In this document: positions 8,760 to 14,759 of the stretch, piece by piece | How the letters are laid out: every line of letters starts with the position of its first letter | Numbering within the stretch: the first letter of the stretch is position 1 | From: Bacteroidota bacterium | GTDB taxonomy: Bacteria > Bacteroidota > Bacteroidia > 2-12-FULL-35-15 | DNA: 64,000 nucleotides | Direction: 5' to 3' | NCBI GenBank assembly: GCA_017303895.1 | Contig: JAFLBF010000001.1 | Span: 372,001-436,000 of the forward strand | Translations under genes and position numbers: made by a program | Notes under the pieces: generated by a model | Told to the model about the DNA's origin: nothing | The model's database searches: none | The model's input: the letters and a program-made list of their open reading frames with translations, nothing else

Positions 8760-10388
8760 ATGGACTTTTTCAATAGAGATGACATAGAATTTTTAAGTGA
8801 ATGGAGTGAGGTTCCTTATGATACCACCAACCCAAGCCATGAAGATGCTGCGAAAAGGATCAAGACTAAGTTATGGGAACCAACATTTCATTGGGCTAAA
8901 CACTTCTGTGAAACCTATGAAGGCTTTACCTACACGGGCAAGAAGGAATGGCGACAAATGGCGGGTCGCGGAAAATTTGAATTTAAGCATTATACATGGG
9001 TTAAGATACATTTAGAAAAGTATCATCATCCAGATATTTTCTTCACTATTGGAATTGAGGCGTATGAAAAAAGTCCAATAATAAAAATTGATTTCCAAAG
9101 AGTCAGTCCTAAGCAACTAACTACATCACAATTTGAATTTCTGGAACGTGAGATAAAACGTGAGAATGGTGGTGCTTTTTGGCATGTTGTACCTGATTCC
9201 ATTATCAGACAAAGAAACTGGGAAATATTATCTACTTATACTTTTGAATTTGTAAATAAGTATCTCAAGGAGTTTAAGCGTATTATTTCAGGAGTATATT
9301 CTTTAGATCAAGAAAAGAGAATTGCGCGAATTACGTGGAATAGAAATGGTTGGATAATGCCATCAGGACGCACAGGAAAGAGTGAGCATCCTGATTCTCA
9401 TGAAGGAAAATTTGGTTATGGTCATGAAGAATGGTTGTTCGATCTTTCAAAAATTATTGATGGATACCATTACGGTTTTTTGGAACCAGTGCGTAAACAG
9501 CAGGATGCTTATCTCAACAAGTTTTATACTATTTGGCTTTATACTATTGATGGAGAAACGAAAAAAAGATTTCACGTAGGTCAAATATTGAGCTGTGAAA
9601 TTATTGATTCGGAGCATGCTCAATCTATTAAGGACACCTATATTAGCAAGGGTTGGCTTTCTGAAATGGAACAACAAATTATAGACTCAGGAGCCAACTC
9701 CAAGGGATTTTCAAATTATGAGGGTGTTGATTTATTCAATATTAGATTCAAGCCACAAAATCTATTGATTGAGAACGAATATACCGAGCTTCCAAAAACA
9801 CACGAAATTTATTCTCAATCTCGTTATTCATTCGCTGGTTTCAAAGAGAGTTTTAACATAGATGGAATTACTTCAAATACAAAACTTACGTTTTATTCTA
9901 ATCCACTAAATGAAATTGATGAACAAGGTGGTGATAAAGTTGTAACAAAAACACATATTAGAGAACCGAAAGCTGTTGAAATTACTTACTTACACGATAA
10001 AATCAGTAAATCACTCACCAAGTATTTGTCGTCTATCTACGGAGAAAATAATGTGACAAGAGAACACCTTCTTGGTGACACCTTTAACCGAATTGATGTT
10101 GTTGTTAATGATAACAGCAATCTCATATTATTTGAAATAAAAACATATGCATCAGCCAAAACTTCTGTTCGTGAAGCGTTAGGTCAATTATTTGAATACA
10201 ACTATTATCCAGAAAACATTAACGCAAAGCGAATGGTTATAGTAACACCTCCTAACCAGCATAGCTCAGAAATAACGAAATATGTTGAATATTTAAAAAG
10301 CACTTTCGGAATCCCATTAGATTATGCCACCTATGATTGGGAATCGAATGTATTAACCGGGTGGAAACCAATCAAAAATGAATATTGA
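8760..10388 (+). CDS. Protein with C-terminal PD-(D/E)xK nuclease-like domain
   Basis: The 542-residue protein is of no family I can name. The last 110 residues carry a PD-(D/E)xK signature: D446 in RIDVVV, then E459 and K461 in LFEIKTY, followed by a helix with EALGQLFEY, as in restriction-like nucleases. The N-terminal 400 residues are rich in aromatic residues; a stretch near 215-245 with YGHEEWLF and IDGYHYGFL looks like a conserved module, perhaps a nucleic-acid reader, but that is a guess. It begins 12 bases after ietS and overlaps the following RES gene by 11 bases, so it is very likely co-expressed with both. Nuclease activity is inferred from the motif alone. Confidence 0.7.
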   Translation: MDFFNRDDIEFLSEWSEVPYDTTNPSHEDAAKRIKTKLWEPTFHWAKHFCETYEGFTYTGKKEWRQMAGRGKFEFKHYTWVKIHLEKYHHPDIFFTIGIEAYEKSPIIKIDFQRVSPKQLTTSQFEFLEREIKRENGGAFWHVVPDSIIRQRNWEILSTYTFEFVNKYLKEFKRIISGVYSLDQEKRIARITWNRNGWIMPSGRTGKSEHPDSHEGKFGYGHEEWLFDLSKIIDGYHYGFLEPVRKQQDAYLNKFYTIWLYTIDGETKKRFHVGQILSCEIIDSEHAQSIKDTYISKGWLSEMEQQIIDSGANSKGFSNYEGVDLFNIRFKPQNLLIENEYTELPKTHEIYSQSRYSFAGFKESFNIDGITSNTKLTFYSNPLNEIDEQGGDKVVTKTHIREPKAVEITYLHDKISKSLTKYLSSIYGENNVTREHLLGDTFNRIDVVVNDNSNLILFEIKTYASAKTSVREALGQLFEYNYYPENINAKRMVIVTPPNQHSSEITKYVEYLKSTFGIPLDYATYDWESNVLTGWKPIKNEY

Positions 10389-11250
10389 GAATTTAAAAGA
10401 AGGATTAGCAAAACTTGAAAGCATAGATTACAATGAGTGTTTAGCTTACGAACACGCATTGAATACCTTTAAATCTATCGGACAACTTCCCATTCTAATA
10501 AATCAAATAAACTATACAGTACCTTTGTTCCGAACAAGGACACATGATACGCCTGACCTTTTTAATAATATCGTAGATATTTCAATAACACCAGAGAAAT
10601 TTGTAAAGGAGTTTGCTCGATGCAACAGACCGTTCCAGTCTGTATTTTATGCGTCTGAAAATCGACCAACTTCTTTTATGGAGTTGCTTGAGTATTGGTC
10701 AGCCACGAAAAGTGTTGGTGATAAGCTATACCTTACTATTGGTAGATGGGAGAACACTAAGCCTTTGAATTTAATTATGATTACTTCACCTGATCCAAAT
10801 AAAAGATTGTCTCCATTTGACAAATACCATGGACAAGCTTATGACGATAATTTAAAAAAGAAAAGTAAAGAGGAACAAGAGTTTACGGCTTGCTTTTTTG
10901 ATTACATGTTTGAAAAATTTAGGAAGTCTGCAAAAAACGACAACAAAACTTACATTATTACAACTGCATATTCTAATCTTGCACTGATGTATGCAAGTGA
11001 AAATGCTGACGGAATTACATATCCCAGCGTGCCTTATCAAGGTCAGGGTACAAATTACGCCTTGAGAAAAAGTTTTGTGGAAAGTGCTCTTAAAATAACT
11101 CATGCAATGTACACCGAGTTTGAAATTCATCCACTACCCGAGAACAAAAAGGAGTTCAAAGAAAGTAATAGCAAACTTACATCTGCTTTAGCGTTGAATG
11201 GTGCTATTGACTGGACTAACCTGTTGGATCCCCCAAACATAAATCAATAG
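10378..11250 (+). CDS. RES-domain protein, probable NAD-consuming toxin or effector
   Basis: The 290-residue protein has the RES-domain hallmarks: an early Arg pair (R52, R54 in LFRTRTH), a segment NRPFQSVFYASENRPTSF with Y91 and E102 nearby, and a late DGITYPS motif followed by GTNYAL. Known RES toxins (ParT, MbcT, Xre-RES systems) modify or phosphorolyse NAD or ADP-ribosylate targets and are normally preceded by an Xre antitoxin with DUF2384. No such antitoxin is present here; instead the gene overlaps the PD-(D/E)xK gene by 11 bases. Inference: it could be an abortive-infection effector controlled by its operon partners. It is longer than typical RES toxins (about 150-230 residues), with an extra N-terminal 40 residues. 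Confidence 0.72.
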   Translation: MNIENLKEGLAKLESIDYNECLAYEHALNTFKSIGQLPILINQINYTVPLFRTRTHDTPDLFNNIVDISITPEKFVKEFARCNRPFQSVFYASENRPTSFMELLEYWSATKSVGDKLYLTIGRWENTKPLNLIMITSPDPNKRLSPFDKYHGQAYDDNLKKKSKEEQEFTACFFDYMFEKFRKSAKNDNKTYIITTAYSNLALMYASENADGITYPSVPYQGQGTNYALRKSFVESALKITHAMYTEFEIHPLPENKKEFKESNSKLTSALALNGAIDWTNLLDPPNINQ

Positions 11251-11287
11251 TTTTTCACATGATATATAAAGAAAAGACAATTATATC

Positions 11288-12124
11288 ATGGCAAAGTTGC
11301 ATCGGTTCAATTCACATCAGATTAGCGAGAGCACAGATGAGGATAATATTAAACGAGCTGAATTTTATGGCGATGAGGGCTTGTATTTTCTTAGTTGGTA
11401 TATCGATTCCGATATATTTTCAATTTTCTTTCCTGATGGGAGAATTAAGTATTTTCAGCTCGATATTTTAAAGCCTGAAAATCACGATACGAATCCGTTC
11501 AGAAATATTGAAAATGGGAAACTCTTATCATGGATAAAGCACATGTTGTATAGTGAGGACAGTAAACGAACAGTTATTGCTGATGAATATAAGTTTGAAT
11601 CTGACATATTCAATAAGCAGACGATCAGAGTAGATAACACTCATCGCGCAGAGTTCGAAGGGAAAGAAGGCTTATACAAATTAGCTTATTTTGTAGATGA
11701 TGATATGTTTTCAATTGTTTTCCCAGATGGAAAAATTAAATATTATCGAACTGAAGCTTTATCACCAGAGCATGACAAAGACAATACTCTTGCAATTCCA
11801 GAAGAAGGAAAATTATTGTCTTGGATTAGACACATGCTTTATTCTGATGTGTACAATCGTTCAGCAATTGGGTATGCGCAACAAATGGAATCGGAAAATG
11901 CTGTACAGTCGACATTTGAGTTCAAAGATGGAGGCTATACTGTTACTTACATTATTGATGAGGATGGCACAATATGGTTAACCTTACCCGAACGAGTCAT
12001 TGTTGGAACACCGGATGACATCTGCCAGCCAAGCGAACTTGGAGGACTTGATTCAATTTTCGGAGGTAAGCTTTTCTCCAATATCAAGCGAGACTACGAA
12101 AGTGTAACTGGTAAAAAATTTTGA
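11288..12124 (+). CDS. Unknown protein with internal domain duplication
   Basis: This 278-residue protein belongs to no family I recognise. Residues about 22-91 and about 118-187 are clear copies of each other: both run RAEF..EGLY, then D.FSI.FPDG.IKY, then GKLLSWI.HMLYS. A third, degraded copy of the first half appears near 206-240 (FEFKDGGYTVTYIIDEDG). No signal peptide or membrane segment is present. It starts 37 bases after the RES gene on the same strand and is followed by a terminator, so it is probably the last gene of the ietAS operon. A sensor or immunity role would fit its position but is not shown. Confidence 0.7.
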   Translation: MAKLHRFNSHQISESTDEDNIKRAEFYGDEGLYFLSWYIDSDIFSIFFPDGRIKYFQLDILKPENHDTNPFRNIENGKLLSWIKHMLYSEDSKRTVIADEYKFESDIFNKQTIRVDNTHRAEFEGKEGLYKLAYFVDDDMFSIVFPDGKIKYYRTEALSPEHDKDNTLAIPEEGKLLSWIRHMLYSDVYNRSAIGYAQQMESENAVQSTFEFKDGGYTVTYIIDEDGTIWLTLPERVIVGTPDDICQPSELGGLDSIFGGKLFSNIKRDYESVTGKKF

Positions 12125-12226
12125 TTGAAACATTACTCATAGTTGGAATAAGATAGTAGATTGTTTTTTCATCTATATGGCTCTCTTTAGCGCAATATCG
12201 ATTTTATCAGTGAGCGCTTAGGGGCA

Positions 12227-12255
12227 AGCTCGGTTGGCAACGACCTGGCTTTTTT
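12227..12255 (+). terminator. Rho-independent terminator ending the + strand defence operon
   Basis: The arms AGCTCGGT and ACCTGGCT pair (one G-T pair, one mismatch) around an 8-base loop and are followed by TTTTT. It lies 100 bases after the last + strand cargo gene. Confidence 0.55.
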
Positions 12256-12262
12256 ATTCAAT

Positions 12263-12286
12263 AAAAAAGGGATGATTACTCATCCC
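12263..12286 (-). terminator. Terminator of the RNase H-like gene
   Basis: GGGATGA and TCATCCC (12269-12275 and 12280-12286) form a perfect 7-bp stem with a 4-base loop. On the minus strand six T residues follow. It sits 23 bases past the minus-strand gene stop, facing the terminator at 12227-12255. Confidence 0.7.
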
Positions 12287-12308
12287 TTCACAACTTCTCC
12301 TAAGTAAA

Positions 12309-13013
12309 TCAAAACGGAGGATCATTATTCTCAATTATTGGTAAGTCGCCCGGACGAACTGTTGGTTTACTTGTTTCATCACTGGCCGCTGGTGGGGTAT
12401 CATCATGCTTGATGTCCTCATGTGATAAGTCTGAATTAGGTGATTGAGATTCTGACTCATCAACTGCTATTGGCAAATTTTCATTCGATTTACTTTCATC
12501 GGTAGATGTAACGTCAGAATCTTCAAATACAGACTTTGGAGTTTTTCTACCTTGCATTGCAGAACCACTATCGTCTTTCGGTTCAACATTCTTAGCTGAG
12601 CCCGAAGCAATATCAGCAGCGGTTTTATGGTAACGGTCAAGCGCGACTGTACGAATTGGTGTAACTTTCCATTTGTGTTTTATTCCAAGTTCAAAAATTA
12701 CTTTCCACAAATCATAATTAGGCAATGATTCACCACTGAGAAGATTTGCTCTCATCTTGCCTGGACTGAATGCAAGCGTAAGATAATTGAGGCGAGAAAC
12801 GAGCTCAATATGCAATTCCTCTTGGGGAAATAATTGTTCGAGTTCGTTTAGTGCTCGTATCACACCTAATAGTTCCAAACGATTGGTGGTGGTGTTGATG
12901 AAACAACCATCCAATTTCAAATCTTTGACATCAGTTAGAACGACACATCCGTATGCACCCTTCTTGATTGTTGGGTTACAGGAACCCGAAATGATAATAG
13001 AAACTTTTTTCAT
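12309..13013 (-). CDS. Degenerate RNase H-fold protein with disordered acidic tail
   Basis: Of the 234 residues, 1-140 follow the RNase HI pattern (SGSC near the N-terminus, TTTNRLELLGVIRAL at 41-55, AADIA at 132-136). Compared with the canonical rnhA of this same window (D7, E45, D68, D128), two catalytic carboxylates are replaced: S9 and R74 stand where Asp should be, while E47 and D134 remain. Two-metal catalysis is therefore unlikely. Residues 140-234 are rich in Ser, Asp, Glu and Pro and should be disordered. The gene is alone on the minus strand between the defence operon and the recombinase. A binding role for RNA-DNA hybrids or a protein partner is possible; function unknown. Confidence 0.75.
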   Translation of the reverse strand: MKKVSIIISGSCNPTIKKGAYGCVVLTDVKDLKLDGCFINTTTNRLELLGVIRALNELEQLFPQEELHIELVSRLNYLTLAFSPGKMRANLLSGESLPNYDLWKVIFELGIKHKWKVTPIRTVALDRYHKTAADIASGSAKNVEPKDDSGSAMQGRKTPKSVFEDSDVTSTDESKSNENLPIAVDESESQSPNSDLSHEDIKHDDTPPAASDETSKPTVRPGDLPIIENNDPPF

Positions 13014-13058
13014 GTTGTAAGTTTTTTTGTTATGCAGGTTTTATCCCTTTTTCGAATT

Positions 13059-13070
13059 TTGTTGCAACAA
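13059..13070. repeat. Perfect 12-bp palindrome upstream of the RNase H-like gene
   Basis: TTGTTGCAACAA is its own reverse complement and lies 46 bases upstream of the RNase H-like start, in the gap between divergently transcribed genes. It could be a dimeric regulator site; nothing else supports this. Confidence 0.35.
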
Positions 13071-13131
13071 TATTTCCAGAATTTCATCCGTTGAGACCAG
13101 GAAAATTTCGTTTTCCGCGAGCTTCATTTTG

Positions 13132-13163
13132 TCCCACTTTTGTTATTAGTGGGAATAGGTTTG
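13132..13163 (+). promoter_or_regulatory. Candidate promoter and dyad operator of the recombinase gene
   Basis: TAGGTTTG at 13156-13163 matches the Bacteroidota -7 element TAnnTTTG exactly. Directly upstream is a perfect 7-bp inverted repeat, TCCCACT (13132-13138) and AGTGGGA (13148-13154), separated by 9 bases, placed where an operator would block the promoter. No well-spaced -33 TTG was found. The implied leader is about 110 bases. Confidence 0.4.
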
Positions 13164-13280
13164 GTAACCAGCTCCTTAATCTTTCTGCCCTTCCTAGCTG
13201 TCCCATTTAGTGAGAAACACTCAAGAAACTGGGACTTCCTATCATTTTTTACGCCTATACTCGAGGAAAACATCAACACT

Positions 13281-13862
13281 ATGAAAAGAAAACAAACAGC
13301 AACATCGGGCATGGAGTGGAACACAATGCTCGGCTTAACGCAACGATTAAAACAAGACAAACAGTACAGGGATTATCTTATGATAACAGTCGGTTGTTAC
13401 TTCGGATTACGCATAGGCGATCTGCTTTCCTTGCGTTGGAGCGATGTAATTGATAAGGATGAACTAATCCTCACCGAGCAAAAAACAAAAAAATCGAGAA
13501 AGATTACAATCAATCCAAAAGTATCGGAGGCAATCAACCTTTGTTTAAATAAACTACGGTCAGATGGTACATTTTCCGAAACCGGATATTTATTTTCCAA
13601 TCGTTGGGGTGGGCCAGTCACAATTAGCTATGTGAACAAACGATTGAAGGTAGTCTTTAAGAAGTACAATGTTAATGTGAAGAATCCAAGTTCACATACC
13701 TTGCGAAAAACGTTCGGAAAGCGAATTTACGAATCAGACAACAAGAGCGAGAAGGCTTTGATTTACTTAAGTGAGATATTCAGCCACAGTTCAATTTCAA
13801 CCACCAGGCGCTATATCGGAATCACCCAGGAACATATTGCGGATATGTATTTGGCATTATAG
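13281..13862 (+). CDS. Tyrosine recombinase/integrase, catalytic domain only
   Basis: From the ATG at 13281 the protein has 193 residues and carries the whole tyrosine-recombinase active site: R44 (FGLRIGD), K68 (TEQKTKK), H139 and R142 (SHTLRKTFG), H169 (IFSHSS) and the nucleophile Y178 (TTRRYIGI). The N-terminal core-binding domain of ordinary integrases is missing. The frame stays open back to 13140, but that stretch is hydrophobic, lacks an ATG and shows no integrase character, so I exclude it. The gene points toward the tRNA-Cys 240 bases away. It probably integrates or excises the island; inversion of DNA such as hsdS is an alternative but no inverted partner was seen. Confidence 0.85.
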   Translation: MKRKQTATSGMEWNTMLGLTQRLKQDKQYRDYLMITVGCYFGLRIGDLLSLRWSDVIDKDELILTEQKTKKSRKITINPKVSEAINLCLNKLRSDGTFSETGYLFSNRWGGPVTISYVNKRLKVVFKKYNVNVKNPSSHTLRKTFGKRIYESDNKSEKALIYLSEIFSHSSISTTRRYIGITQEHIADMYLAL

Positions 13863-14061
13863 GCGTTTCTGGTGAGTTTTGAGGACAAAACGCTCGGTAA
13901 ACGAGCCCGAGTACCATCAGGGTAAATATCTTATTTCTGGCCCAAGCGAAACGCTGTTTTGATAGGAACGAAACATAAACCGAAGCAAATGCGGCTCCAA
14001 CCGGCTCCTTTTGGCTCCTAACGCTTTGGGCTATGGGGTTGGTTACTAAAGCAAAAGGCGC
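13863..14061. other. Repeat-rich intergenic segment, candidate recombination region
   Basis: No gene is seen here. It holds an inverted repeat GTTTTG/CAAAAC at 13876-13891, another GCTCG/CGAGC at 13892-13906, and three GGCTCC boxes at 13993, 14003 and 14013 spaced exactly 10 bases apart. Its position between a tyrosine recombinase and the 3' end of a tRNA is that of an attachment region with arm-type binding sites; this is inference. Confidence 0.4.
13992..14021. repeat. Three phased 10-bp direct repeats (GGCTCC boxes)
   Basis: GGCTCC starts at 13993, 14003 and 14013, one helical turn apart, so a protein bound to each copy would sit on the same DNA face. Bases between boxes vary. Confidence 0.55.
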
Positions 14062-14093
14062 AAATCATTTAGATTCACGCCTTTGCTTTTTCA
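14062..14093 (-). terminator. Hairpin downstream of tRNA-Cys
   Basis: GCAAAAGGCG and CGCCTTTGC pair with one bulged base around a roughly 17-base loop. On the minus strand it starts just after the tRNA 3' end and continues into a T-rich stretch, so it probably ends the tRNA transcript. Confidence 0.5.
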
Positions 14094-14099
14094 CTTTTG

Positions 14100-14170
14100 A
14101 GGTCCCGAGCGGATTCGAACCGCTGTAGAAGCTTTTGCAGAGCTCTGCCTAGCCACTCGGCCACAGGACC
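14100..14170 (-). tRNA. tRNA-Cys (anticodon GCA)
   Basis: The minus strand folds into a full cloverleaf of 71 bases: acceptor GGTCCTG with CGGGACC (one G-T pair), D stem GCC/GGC, anticodon stem GAGCT/AGCTT with loop CTGCAAA (anticodon GCA), T arm AGCGG-TTCGAAT-CCGCT, and discriminator T. CCA is not encoded. The 3' end faces left, toward the recombinase, so the T arm and acceptor could be the attachment site of the island. Confidence 0.95.
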
Positions 14171-14215
14171 TTATTAAATTCGGGACAAAAATAACACTTT
14201 ATACTGATATTGCAA

Positions 14216-14398
14216 TTATTTTTTGGGCTTTCTCTCGCTATATTCCTTCAAGCAAGTAGGGCATAAACAGTTGTCATATTCCTTCTTTAATTCATTCAGG
14301 GTTTGAATATCTAAATACAGATCCTCGCACCAACACCCCATTTTTTCATTAGAACATTGGAAATCTTGTCCGCATTTTGAACATTTCTTTGTAGTCAT
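14216..14398 (-). CDS. Small cysteine-rich CWC-family protein
   Basis: The 60-residue protein contains CSKCGQDFQC, then GCWCEDLY, and a later CLCPTC, the pattern of the cysteine-rich CWC family, whose function is unknown and which probably binds a metal such as zinc. Its ATG overlaps the folB stop (TAATG on the minus strand), making it the last gene of the gltX operon. It is short, but the metal-ligand spacing and coupling make it a convincing gene. Confidence 0.85.
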   Translation of the reverse strand: MTTKKCSKCGQDFQCSNEKMGCWCEDLYLDIQTLNELKKEYDNCLCPTCLKEYSERKPKK

Positions 14399-14748
14399 TA
14401 AGCAGTAATAACAATACTTACCTTATCCACATTCCCATTCATTGGAGGGTTGTGCTTCGTTACTTTCACCTCTACTTTATGCAATGTCTTAAACTCTAAT
14501 TTAAGCTTATCTATTATCCTTTGTCCAACCTGTTCGATCAGCTTTGAACGGATGGCCATTTGCTCTTTTACAATATTGTAAACGATCACATAATCAATGG
14601 TTTGGGCAAGATCATCGGTTTGGGCTGCCACTGAAAAATCGGTTTCCATGATCACATCCACCGTATAATGTGTTCCAATTTTTGCCTCCTCCAGCAAACA
14701 GCCGTGATAGGCAAATACATTTATTCCTTCAACTATGATCTTATGCAT
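14398..14748 (-). CDS. folB: Dihydroneopterin aldolase
   Basis: The 116-residue protein is of normal length for FolB and begins MHKIIVEGINVFAYHGCLLEE, the family's N-terminal strand and loop (I4-E20). It ends with KVTKHNPPM, the substrate-binding region. It converts 7,8-dihydroneopterin to 6-hydroxymethyl-dihydropterin and glycolaldehyde in folate synthesis, in the cytoplasm. The gene lies 11 bases after the outer-membrane barrel gene and overlaps the CWC gene by one base. No other folate gene is nearby. Confidence 0.93.
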   Translation of the reverse strand: MHKIIVEGINVFAYHGCLLEEAKIGTHYTVDVIMETDFSVAAQTDDLAQTIDYVIVYNIVKEQMAIRSKLIEQVGQRIIDKLKLEFKTLHKVEVKVTKHNPPMNGNVDKVSIVITA

Positions 14749-14759
14749 ACAATCGAATT

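Noticed and set aside
11259-11471. 70-codon frame overlapping the start of the duplicated-domain gene
   Set aside because: Out of frame with the clear internal repeat, hydrophobic by chance, and no separate start signal.
13140-13280. 47-codon upstream extension of the recombinase reading frame
   Set aside because: It is hydrophobic, begins at TTG, has no integrase core-binding features, and covers the likely promoter and dyad. The ATG at 13281 is preferred.
899-13862. Recombinase as an hsdS shuffling invertase
   Set aside because: No second or partial hsdS and no inverted repeats around hsdS were seen, and the recombinase is 11 kb away beside a tRNA. Sequence left of the window could change this.
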